5,738 nucleotides of DNA from an uncultured Clostridium sp. (GCA_947174825.1 CAMWKN010000136.1:1-5738); one strand, 5' to 3'. Numbered from the stretch's first letter, positions 1 to 5,436 are shown. A program made the numbers and translations. The notes: generated from the letters alone by a model not told the origin.

Positions 1-734
1 TCTCTATCTATTTCAAAAGTAATATTTTTATCATCTTTTATTTTCTTTCGAGTTTTCTTTACTCTTGAAAGTGCTTTAGGATACAGATTTTTTATATAAT
101 TATCTATTTTCTCATCTAGCGCTCTTTTAACATACAATTCTTCATGCTTATCTTGCTTAAAACGTCTTAAAAATTTACCAGAACCTTTAACACAAATATC
201 TCTATACCTTTTAATAATGTCTTCAACATGGAAAAACCATTTTTTTATCTCCGCCACACTATAAATCGTTGCCTTATTGTTTACCCTAGAATTAATTAAT
301 AAATATTTAAGTATTAAGTCAAAATCAATTGGATTGCTGTATAACTCATTCCATATATCTCCATATAAAACAAATACGCTGTATCCTTCTCTATTCAACA
401 TTTCACATTGCATGATAATTTTTTCATCCACTTCATACAAGCTTAAAAACAAGCCGACCACAGATTTATTACGCCGACGCACTTTTAATTCAAAATCCTC
501 CCAGTCACTAGAACCTTGCATTATTTTTCCTTCTTTTGCTTTTGCTTCTATTATAAATATCCTTCCGTCCCATTCATATATACCATCCAATTGTTCCCCA
601 TTACCAATAGCACTTATTGGAGGTCTACATGACCATGGCTGAATTTCGCGTATTAAGTGCTCAAATAAATAGCCCCTTTTCTGTTTGTCTTTTTCTTGAT
701 ACAATCCTACTATTTGCTCATATATATTCTCCAT
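1..734 (-). CDS. PD-(D/E)XK restriction-endonuclease-like protein, C-terminus cut off by the window edge
   Basis: I translated this frame by hand; it is open for 244 codons from ATG 734-732 and runs off position 1. Residues ~20-130 look like a PD-(D/E)XK nuclease fold: a helix with E25 (YLFEHLIREI), D50 in GEQLDG, then the catalytic pair E63 and K65 in IIEAKAK. A core strand (VGLFLSLYEV, 93-102) and a strand-like VFVLYGD (120-126) follow. Residues ~170-244 are helical and basic (LYVKRALDEK at 200-209), like a linker before another domain. In Mrr-like nuclease/STAND NTPase fusions of phage defence, such a domain sits N-terminal to a NACHT or AAA module. The NTPase part is inferred because it lies outside the window. 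The start is constrained by an in-frame TAG 30 bases upstream; a weak GGAG lies 12 bases before the ATG. The first 17 bases overlap the end of the CatA remnant, so that remnant's promoter may drive this gene. Confidence 0.8.
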   Translation of the reverse strand, partial: MENIYEQIVGLYQEKDKQKRGYLFEHLIREIQPWSCRPPISAIGNGEQLDGIYEWDGRIFIIEAKAKEGKIMQGSSDWEDFELKVRRRNKSVVGLFLSLYEVDEKIIMQCEMLNREGYSVFVLYGDIWNELYSNPIDFDLILKYLLINSRVNNKATIYSVAEIKKWFFHVEDIIKRYRDICVKGSGKFLRRFKQDKHEELYVKRALDEKIDNYIKNLYPKALSRVKKTRKKIKDDKNITFEIDR

Positions 735-1106
735 ATTTATCTTTATCTCCGAATTTTGGCGCTAATAGGCACCCATCCTCATTTTTATTTAAGACTTTCG
801 TCTTTCTCTTAAATAATCCTGTGTCTTTATTCAAATACATAAAGGCAGTATCAATTTTATCAAACAAAACGATATTACCCTCTAAAAAACGATAACGGAA
901 TGCTTCTATCTCATTTGCACATTTATATATCACATAGACGAACGCAAGCGTAAAGGAAAAATTTTGTTTTCTGACCTGTAGCAGAATATTTGTGATATCT
1001 ACATCAAAAGTTACACAAAATGCAGGCTCCACACTGTTTCTAAAACCATACAGTGTATAGCCCTCTCCCATGTCTTTACATCTATAACCTTTTATGTATT
1101 TGCCAT
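718..1106 (-). pseudogene. CatA-like chloramphenicol O-acetyltransferase remnant, broken three ways
   Basis: Intact relatives are ~210-aa trimeric acetyl-CoA-dependent acetyltransferases with a catalytic HHxxxDG motif near the C-terminus. The original start is probably ATG 1106-1104, preceded by GGAGAGGTG with a 5-base spacer. That frame has a TAA at codon 5 (1094-1092), then reads KVIDVKTWERAIHCMV, the typical CatA N-terminus. At the T-run 1045-1042 the similarity moves to the next frame (FRNSVEPAFCVTFDVDIT), as expected if one T was lost. It continues through AFVYVIYKCANEIEAFRYRF, EGNIVLFDKIDTAF and YLNKDTGLFK, and ends near 808. The final ~29 residues before the TGA at 720-718 do not fit the family. 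The C-terminal half with the catalytic histidine is missing, so no active enzyme is expected. An open frame from 1122 exists but lacks the family N-terminus. Confidence 0.8.
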
Positions 1107-1147
1107 GAAAACACCTCTCCAACGCCTTACTTTCCGAATCATTACCT

Positions 1148-1175
1148 ATTATATCATATTTTTTCTCTATATGAA
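1148..1175 (-). promoter_or_regulatory. Sigma-A-type promoter with extended -10, ahead of the CatA remnant
   Basis: On the minus strand a perfect TATAAT lies at 1153-1148, preceded by TGA (1156-1154), which makes a TGn extended -10. A TTCATA -35-like box (4 of 6) lies at 1175-1170, 16 bases upstream. The start codon of the CatA remnant lies ~42 bases beyond the -10. Since that gene is broken, the promoter may now mainly serve the nuclease gene that begins at 734. Spacing and sequence are seen directly; activity is inferred. Confidence 0.6.
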
Positions 1176-1283
1176 AGCAAAAAAATAATATTTTTCGTTT
1201 AAAACAAAAAATACCTTTATTACATATACCTATGTAACTATTTTCTCCTGGTCTTTTTCTGTGTAATGATATCTCCCTATATC

Positions 1284-1525
1284 TTATATCTTTTCCATAT
1301 ATACCATTATTATATTATATCTACGTGCATTTACAGTAATAACAAAATTATCTAGAATTACATACCAATTCTTTTCTCTTCTTGTAATATTGGCATGAGC
1401 CAAATTGACTTTATCTTGGCACCATACGACAACAACAACTGTATCCAAAGACAAATTTCTTTTTTCCATACAACACCTAACTCTGTAGTGTATAATTTAT
1501 CTAAATGATTTAACAGCTCTAAATC
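1284..1525 (-). pseudogene. DUF3781-family protein, degraded (no start codon, one frameshift)
   Basis: Two adjacent frames together spell a DUF3781 protein, a small (~80-90 aa) family of unknown function. The upstream frame (1525 to ~1470) reads DLELLNHLDKLYTTELGVV, like the family N-terminus with its LDKLHTTELG core. The downstream frame (1469-1284) reads MEKRNLSLDT, then WCQDKV, EKNWYVILD and ITVNARRYNIIM, matching the family's middle and C-terminal motifs. The frames join at 1468-1471 if one base was lost. The upstream frame has no ATG, GTG or TTG; it begins right after the TAG that ends the GNAT remnant. A 61-aa product could still start at the internal ATG 1469, but it would lack the N-terminal third and has no good ribosome binding site. 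The frameshift could be an assembly error, but the missing start points to decay. Confidence 0.7.
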
Positions 1526-1913
1526 CTAATTTGCCCTTTCTATGTGCTGGACAAATAGTTGATCTATGGAATCATATATCATTTCATAATCACCTAATTT
1601 TACGAACCCGTATTTTTCGTATAATCCAACCTCCTGCCGCGAAATTAATTGTTCATCTACAAAAACAAAACCTATAAATGGTGTAAAATCATACTGTACA
1701 GACAATTCATCCTTTTCAGTAAATATGGAAATTCCTGCCACTTTCCCATATACACAGATAATACATAATACACACTCTTTCCCATTCTTGAAACTCATTT
1801 TCTTGCATTTTCCTTGCTAAAAAAGAACCTGCTTTCCAGGAACAATTTTCAGCCAAAGAAATTGTCTCTTTCCAATATGTATGTTCTGCTGTCATCAAAT
1901 GAATTTCTGTCAT
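1526..1913 (-). pseudogene. GNAT-family N-acetyltransferase remnant, frameshifted and internally deleted
   Basis: GNAT enzymes transfer an acetyl group from acetyl-CoA to amines of small molecules or proteins. The start is ATG 1913-1911, with GGGGAG 5 bases upstream. The first frame gives MTEIHLMTAEHTYWKETI, ENCSWKAGSFLARKM and FQEWERV, a recognisable GNAT N-terminus. Similarity then moves to another frame between ~1775 and 1750 and continues as YGKVAGISIFTEKDEL, FTPFIGFVFVDEQ and VGLYEKYGFVKLGDYE. Between VDEQ and VGLYEKYG about 30 expected residues are missing. These would include the RGxR/A acetyl-CoA pyrophosphate-binding loop and the helix after it. Even with the frameshift repaired, cofactor binding should fail. 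The stop TAG (1528-1526) directly abuts the DUF3781 remnant. Confidence 0.82.
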
Positions 1914-2032
1914 ATATTCTCCCCATCTTACTCAATATAGTTGTCAGACAAATATATACCATAAACACTTTTGCTGAGAAACACAACAAAGGTTTTGCAT
2001 GTCTTATGACGTCATGTTTCATCACAGACTTT
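1914..2032. other. Intergenic stretch between kinase and GNAT remnant
   Basis: This short gap carries no gene. It contains the 10-bp perfect palindrome ATGACGTCAT at 2006-2015, and on the minus strand the GGGGAG ribosome binding site of the GNAT remnant close to 1919-1924. I see no stem followed by a T-run that would end transcription after the kinase gene. Confidence 0.5.
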
Positions 2033-2593
2033 CTATTGCTTTATAAACTCTTTAATTTTCGAATCAATATATCCATAATCCACTTTATCTAAATCGGACA
2101 CATCAACTTCGAGCCGTTTATCGCCCAAATCAAACTCTGTCTGATGTATAGCAACTTTCCTATATGTTTCAAAATCATTGTATACACCATAACTTAGCCC
2201 TATATGGCGTTCTTCTGTCTTTTCCCTATTAATAAATCTTTGATGCAGAAGTTCCAAAGGGGCATTCAAAAATATAGTCATAGATTCATAATTATATGTC
2301 TCCAAAAGTGAAAGAATCATATCTTTTCCCTGATTCGTAAAGTTGCTCTCCAAACAAAAGTCAACTCCGCTTTTCATCATACATTCTGCAAAATGAAAGA
2401 ACAGCTTATATGCACATGCACCATAATATTGTGTCTGCTCAACCGTCTCGGCATTGAAATGCAATCCGTCATGCATTACTTCTTTTATGGAATCTTTGCT
2501 TATAACAGGAATTTTCATAGAATTAATGAAATGTTTGGCATATCTTGATTTTCCCGTCGCTGATGCACCTGCAATTAAAATAAGTTTGTTCAT
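2033..2593 (-). CDS. Small P-loop kinase (zeta-toxin / AAA_33-like ATPase)
   Basis: This intact 186-aa protein has the layout of a small soluble phosphotransferase that moves an ATP phosphate onto a small molecule. The Walker A loop GASATGKS is at residues 9-16, after the strand KLILIA. VISKDSIKEV (30-39) fits the substrate-binding strand and helix, and LESNF (81-85) carries the acidic residue expected of zeta-toxin-like kinases. LHQRFINRE (116-124) resembles the arginine-bearing lid. The substrate cannot be read from sequence; relatives phosphorylate antibiotics, nucleotides or UDP-sugars. The start is well supported by GGAAGGTGAT about 9 bases before the ATG. It lies 54 bases after the methyltransferase stop, in the same direction and with no terminator between, so the two are probably co-transcribed. 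No antitoxin-like gene adjoins, so a toxin role is not supported. Confidence 0.85.
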   Translation of the reverse strand: MNKLILIAGASATGKSRYAKHFINSMKIPVISKDSIKEVMHDGLHFNAETVEQTQYYGACAYKLFFHFAECMMKSGVDFCLESNFTNQGKDMILSLLETYNYESMTIFLNAPLELLHQRFINREKTEERHIGLSYGVYNDFETYRKVAIHQTEFDLGDKRLEVDVSDLDKVDYGYIDSKIKEFIKQ

Positions 2594-2647
2594 TCCTATA
2601 AATCACCTTCCCTATATAAATCAGAATTTCCCTCTTATTTCTTTTTA

Positions 2648-3439
2648 TTACTTTTTAAATACATCAACCGCATGGCTTGTAACGCCTAATAAATCTCCAC
2701 GCTCACAAGTGGCAAAATGATATTTCAAATATAGCTGAAAAGTTTCGCTGTCCATAGCGTCGATTGCTTCACGCATAAATAAAGCACATCCATCAGTCGC
2801 AACATAATGAAGCCTGGTTATAGGGAATGCTGACATTAACTTATCTATATCCTCTTTTCGAACAAGTTCAAATAAATCTTTTGGCTCGGATTTAGCAGCA
2901 AATGTTTTGGAATCAAGAAGTCCATTTTTTACATGCTCTGCAACGCTGAAATTGTTTCGTTTGAAACCGTCGTCAAGCAAACAGCCATCCGAAATAACAT
3001 ATGCAGCAAAAATTATGCCTCCCTTTTTTGTCACTCGAATTGCTTCACGAATCGCCTGCTGCTTATCCCTTTCCGTATAAAGATGATAAAGTGGTCCTAA
3101 CAGAAGTGTAATATCATATTTGTCATCTGGAAAAGCAGATAAATCCAAAGCATTACCTTGCACGACGGAAATATTTTCATCTGCTGACGTGTTTTTTTGG
3201 AAAATCTCTATATTATGTTCAATCAATTCTATTGCATCAACAGCATAGCCCTGACGTGCCAGCGCATGAGAATACCGTCCTGTTCCTGCACCGATTTCAA
3301 GCACATGATCTCCAGACTTTAAATATTTCTCTATGTAACGCATAGTAGTAAGAAATTCAACTGTTCCATGTTTTGGTGCAAGACGGCTATCCTCGTCATA
3401 ATTATTATAAAAGTCAATTAAATACTGATTCGTTTCCAC
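2648..3439 (-). CDS. Class I SAM-dependent methyltransferase
   Basis: This 263-aa protein transfers a methyl group from S-adenosylmethionine to an unknown acceptor, probably a small molecule. Numbered from the chosen GTG, motif I EIGAGTGRYS is at 48-57. The acidic end of strand 2 (VDAIEL) follows at 67-72, the motif III region GNALDLS near 95-101, and motif IV YDITLLLGPLYHL at 108-120. Strand 5 (GGIIFAAYV) follows. The LGPLYHL form is common in Firmicute methyltransferases of this size. The C-terminal ~110 residues form the variable, substrate-selecting part. Start choice: AAGGAG directly touches the ATG at 3448, which is too close for initiation, but lies 9 bases before GTG 3439-3437, where the protein begins (V/M)ETNQYLIDFY. 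The kinase follows 54 bases downstream and may act on the same pathway. Confidence 0.88.
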   Translation of the reverse strand: METNQYLIDFYNNYDEDSRLAPKHGTVEFLTTMRYIEKYLKSGDHVLEIGAGTGRYSHALARQGYAVDAIELIEHNIEIFQKNTSADENISVVQGNALDLSAFPDDKYDITLLLGPLYHLYTERDKQQAIREAIRVTKKGGIIFAAYVISDGCLLDDGFKRNNFSVAEHVKNGLLDSKTFAAKSEPKDLFELVRKEDIDKLMSAFPITRLHYVATDGCALFMREAIDAMDSETFQLYLKYHFATCERGDLLGVTSHAVDVFKK

Positions 3440-3474
3440 TTTGAACATCTCCTTTTCTAGCTATTTTATCAAAT

Positions 3475-3625
3475 GATGATTTGTCATTCGCAACAATATT
3501 AACAGTATACCAAGTCACTTTATATAATTCCACATTTTCCACAATCAATAATCCGTACATTCAGCCACTAATGATTTTTATATTTTTCTGGTTAAAACTC
3601 ATTTCTCAATGAATGACAAATTATC
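3475..3625. repeat. Imperfect 15-bp inverted repeats bounding ~151 bp
   Basis: The left arm 3475-3489 (GATGATTTGTCATTC) and right arm 3611-3625 (GAATGACAAATTATC) are reverse complements at 14 of 15 positions, separated by 121 bases. The enclosed DNA is noncoding and holds the putative methyltransferase promoter. The size and layout would suit a small non-autonomous element or a pair of operator half-sites. I see no clear target-site duplication, so the call is only of the repeat itself. Confidence 0.5.
3519..3548 (-). promoter_or_regulatory. Probable promoter of the methyltransferase-kinase pair
   Basis: On the minus strand TTGATT (3548-3543) matches the -35 consensus at 4 of 6 bases. It is followed after 16 bases by TATATA (3526-3521), or after 18 by TATAAA (3524-3519). 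Another -10-like box, TATACT, occurs closer to the gene, so the exact element is uncertain. The site lies ~80 bases upstream of the GTG start and inside the segment bounded by the inverted repeats at 3475-3489 and 3611-3625. Confidence 0.4.
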
Positions 3626-3642
3626 TTCATGTATTTCCAATT

Positions 3643-3671
3643 TATATCCCTTTATTAGATATAGGGATATA
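3643..3671. repeat. Hairpin-forming inverted repeat downstream of the four-gene cassette
   Basis: Arms TATATCCCT (3643-3651) and AGGGATATA (3663-3671) are perfectly complementary over 9 bp around an 11-base loop. It lies ~43 bases past the stop of the 45-aa ORF. No T-run follows on either strand, so it is a poor intrinsic terminator. It could be an operator or an mRNA 3'-end stabiliser. Confidence 0.4.
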
Positions 3672-3713
3672 CCATATCAATATAGGAAATCAAATTATAT
3701 CCAAAATGTGCTA

Positions 3714-3851
3714 TCATACAACAAAATATAGAACTTGTTTTGATATTTTTCTCCAAACTGCCACATCTAAAAATGTGTAAAAAAGCATAATTCCAAAATA
3801 GGCAATTACCAAAAGAAAAGCCGTACCAATTTTTATATTATATTCCTTCAT
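3714..3851 (-). CDS. Small single-pass membrane protein (45 aa), fourth gene of the cassette
   Basis: ATG 3851-3849 opens 45 codons ending in TGA 3716-3714, directly followed by TAG. After a short polar start (MKEYNIK), residues ~8-33 form one hydrophobic span (IGTAFLLVIAYFGIMLF and onward). A basic patch WRKISK (33-38) and a short hydrophobic tail follow, so it should sit in the cytoplasmic membrane as a single helix. A GAGGAG ribosome binding site 11 bases upstream lies inside the last codons of the 228-aa gene, and only 5 bases separate that gene's stop from this ATG, so translation should be coupled. I recognise no family. A six-T run at ~3785-3780 allows a frame that stays open to 3655, so an indel there could have shortened a longer protein. 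Confidence 0.55.
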   Translation of the reverse strand: MKEYNIKIGTAFLLVIAYFGIMLFYTFLDVAVWRKISKQVLYFVV

Positions 3852-3856
3852 AGCCC

Positions 3857-4543
3857 TTAAGACTCCTCTATATTCCTGCCTAAGAGAATTCTCTGCGTTT
3901 CCTTATCTTCAAGCAACCTTCTAATTTTCGCATCCCCAGATAGGAGCTTACCAGTATTACACCTCTTCTTTTCTGCATACCCCAACACGCAGCAATCCCG
4001 ATACCAGCACTCTCCCAGCAATGTTCCTTTCACTGACCATTCCTCATTTTCCGTCAATTCAAATGTAACAGCCTTAATAACACGCTCTGTGGAATATCTC
4101 TTAAATCCCATAAGGTATTCCAAAGTTTTCTTGTCCGTTATGCTGGCAATATCAATCTTATGTTCCTTTATCGCTGATAAAAGAACCTCACGCATAGCAA
4201 TTTTATCCGTTTTGCCAGAGCCTGTCCATTCAATCAATTTTGAAAAGCTCAAAATAATATGTTCAAAACAAATCATATCCAAAATTATAATCTGATCCGG
4301 ATACTTCGCCGCCAATTTCCTTAGCTCCATATATTTATTCATCACATCCATATTATCATATACAATGTCAAAAGCGAGATAGTACTTGTCGCATTCCTGT
4401 GGCATCAACTGCCTGACGGCATCCAGAATCCCCTGGTTGCTGCCTTTACTCTCCACCACGCATTTATTTTGAAAAAGATATTCATTCACCAAATTCCAGT
4501 AATGTAGTCCCGCCCCTGAATCTTCTGTCCAGATATAATTCAT
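3857..4543 (-). CDS. Uncharacterised 228-aa protein, possible TOPRIM-like N-terminus and cysteine cluster
   Basis: I do not recognise a named family. The N-terminus NYIWTEDSGAG (2-12) is a strand ending in an acidic residue, as in the TOPRIM fold. It is followed by WNLVNEYL, VESKGSNQGILDAV (30-43, with a glycine turn) and YYLAFDIVYDN (54-64), with aspartates at 59 and 63. A strand-to-helix segment IIILDMICFEHIILSF runs 85-100. This order resembles DUF4435/OLD-type TOPRIM proteins, but the canonical DxD is absent, so the link is tentative. Near the C-terminus, GECWYRDCC (177-185) plus C195 could bind a metal. The start overlaps the ATPase stop as ATGA (4543-4540), which implies coupled translation and probably a shared complex. 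TOPRIM-plus-ATPase pairs occur in OLD, Gabija and PARIS defence, so a nuclease or effector role is possible but unproven. Confidence 0.75.
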   Translation of the reverse strand: MNYIWTEDSGAGLHYWNLVNEYLFQNKCVVESKGSNQGILDAVRQLMPQECDKYYLAFDIVYDNMDVMNKYMELRKLAAKYPDQIIILDMICFEHIILSFSKLIEWTGSGKTDKIAMREVLLSAIKEHKIDIASITDKKTLEYLMGFKRYSTERVIKAVTFELTENEEWSVKGTLLGECWYRDCCVLGYAEKKRCNTGKLLSGDAKIRRLLEDKETQRILLGRNIEES

Positions 4544-4950
4544 ACTTCCACCAGCTCCCTCTGCAGCGACACTTTATAATCCGTCTCCTCTAAAATCACA
4601 AAACTGCTCGCAGACAAATTCAATCCATCACAATTTCTTGCAAAAAGCATATACTGGTTGCTAGAATCAAAATTTATAAAATTTCTGTCCGCATCATCCA
4701 AAAGCAGATCTGCATTGTCGATCACGATAAATTTATCCCTACACTTTTTCAAAGCGCTATGAAACTCTTCTGATTTATAATTAAAGAGTTTTAGTTTCCG
4801 ATACTCTTTTGTCATTTTTAAATCCTCTAACATTTGGTAAAGATATGTTTTTCCACTGGCACTGTCTCCCCTTACCAAAGTGATTCGGTCAGCAAATGAT
4901 AGGAAATAGTAAAACGGCTCTGCCCGAAATTCTATGGTATTATAAATCAT
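4540..4950 (-). CDS. Very small P-loop ATPase
   Basis: This 136-aa protein binds and probably hydrolyses ATP. From ATG 4950, the Walker A motif GDSASGKT is at residues 28-35 after the strand RITLVR. The Walker B strand FIVIDNAD is at 74-81, and NQYMLFARN (98-106) resembles a sensor strand with R105 as a possible finger. Two features are unusual. The protein is about half the size of most AAA or ABC ATPases and has no visible ABC signature or second domain. The Walker B aspartate (D78) is followed by N79 where a catalytic glutamate is usual, so hydrolysis may be weak or need a partner. Start choice: AGGAGG ends 7 bases before ATG 4950, whereas the longer frame to 4992 has no good site. It overlaps the upstream stop by 11 bases and the downstream start by 4. 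Confidence 0.8.
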   Translation of the reverse strand: MIYNTIEFRAEPFYYFLSFADRITLVRGDSASGKTYLYQMLEDLKMTKEYRKLKLFNYKSEEFHSALKKCRDKFIVIDNADLLLDDADRNFINFDSSNQYMLFARNCDGLNLSASSFVILEETDYKVSLQRELVEV

Positions 4951-5392
4951 CCGCATCCCTCCTCTCATACTCCTTGGACCACCACTGTTCATAGCCGCTG
5001 CGCCCAGTTACTACATCCATATTATTAAAACAGATTTCTACATTGTCAGCAATACAAATCCTCTCTGGCCGAGACATATACAGGTGAATCTCATCCATTG
5101 CAAATAGCATATCCAGCGCATTTTTCCCACATTCATCCGCATTGACCACTTTTCCTGGGTTCTTCATCACATTCAGCACAGTCTTGCACCCGCTGGAAAG
5201 ATTGCGCACTGTACCCAGTCCATATTTTGTCTCAATGTGCTTATTTTCTGTCAATTTTGCATGGTCTATCTGCCAAATAACACTTTTATCTTTTTCCAGA
5301 AAATCTTCATTACTGGTATATATGTTAAAGTACCAGTCATTTTGCAGAATCCAGTTCTCGGAATCCTGCTTATTTGTATAAACATAAATCAT
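4940..5392 (-). CDS. DUF4869-like protein, first gene of the cassette
   Basis: This 150-aa soluble protein has no signal peptide or membrane span. The section LSSGCKTVLNVMKNPGKVVN (65-84), then ADECGKNALDMLF (85-97), a strand-rich IHLYMS and a late VEICFNN resemble DUF4869. That family is common in Clostridia and has no known function. The match is from memory of the pattern and is not certain. The start is ATG 5392-5390, since AGGTGATC, an 8-base match to the 16S rRNA 3' end, lies 3 bases upstream. A GTG at 5401 lies inside that site and is not used. The gene overlaps the ATPase gene by 11 bases, with the ATPase's AGGAGG embedded in its last codons, so the two should be made together. A modulator or sensor role beside the ATPase is inference only. 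Confidence 0.75.
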   Translation of the reverse strand: MIYVYTNKQDSENWILQNDWYFNIYTSNEDFLEKDKSVIWQIDHAKLTENKHIETKYGLGTVRNLSSGCKTVLNVMKNPGKVVNADECGKNALDMLFAMDEIHLYMSRPERICIADNVEICFNNMDVVTGRSGYEQWWSKEYERRDADDL

Positions 5393-5430
5393 TCCGATCA
5401 CCTACCTAAGATAAGATTTAATAATTACTA

Positions 5431-5436
5431 ATTATA
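5431..5436 (-). promoter_or_regulatory. Probable -10 box of the four-gene cassette
   Basis: A perfect TATAAT lies at 5436-5431, 38 bases before the chosen ATG and downstream of the hairpin after guaA. At 17 bases upstream the -35 candidate TAGGAT is poor, so the promoter may be weak or activator-dependent. It fits a cassette transcribed separately from guaA. Confidence 0.4.

Noticed and set aside
277..895. Plus-strand open frames of 121 and 92 aa
   Set aside because: They are antisense to the nuclease gene and CatA remnant, which have clear family motifs; the plus frames have none and no good ribosome binding site.
1814..2092. Plus-strand 92-aa frame rich in hydrophobic residues
   Set aside because: It is antisense to the GNAT remnant and kinase tail; its hydrophobic look comes from AT-rich codons.
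2454..2720. Plus-strand 88-aa frame
   Set aside because: It is antisense to the intact kinase N-terminus and methyltransferase C-terminus.
4089..4295. Plus-strand 68-aa frame
   Set aside because: It lies wholly antisense within the 228-aa gene and has no family pattern.
4951..4992. Longer ATPase start at 4992 (14 extra residues)
   Set aside because: The extra residues are read from the DUF4869-like tail in another frame, and AGGAGG is placed ideally for ATG 4950 instead.
5142..5431. Two plus-strand frames of 79 and 64 aa
   Set aside because: They are antisense to the DUF4869-like gene, whose overlaps and ribosome binding sites are convincing.
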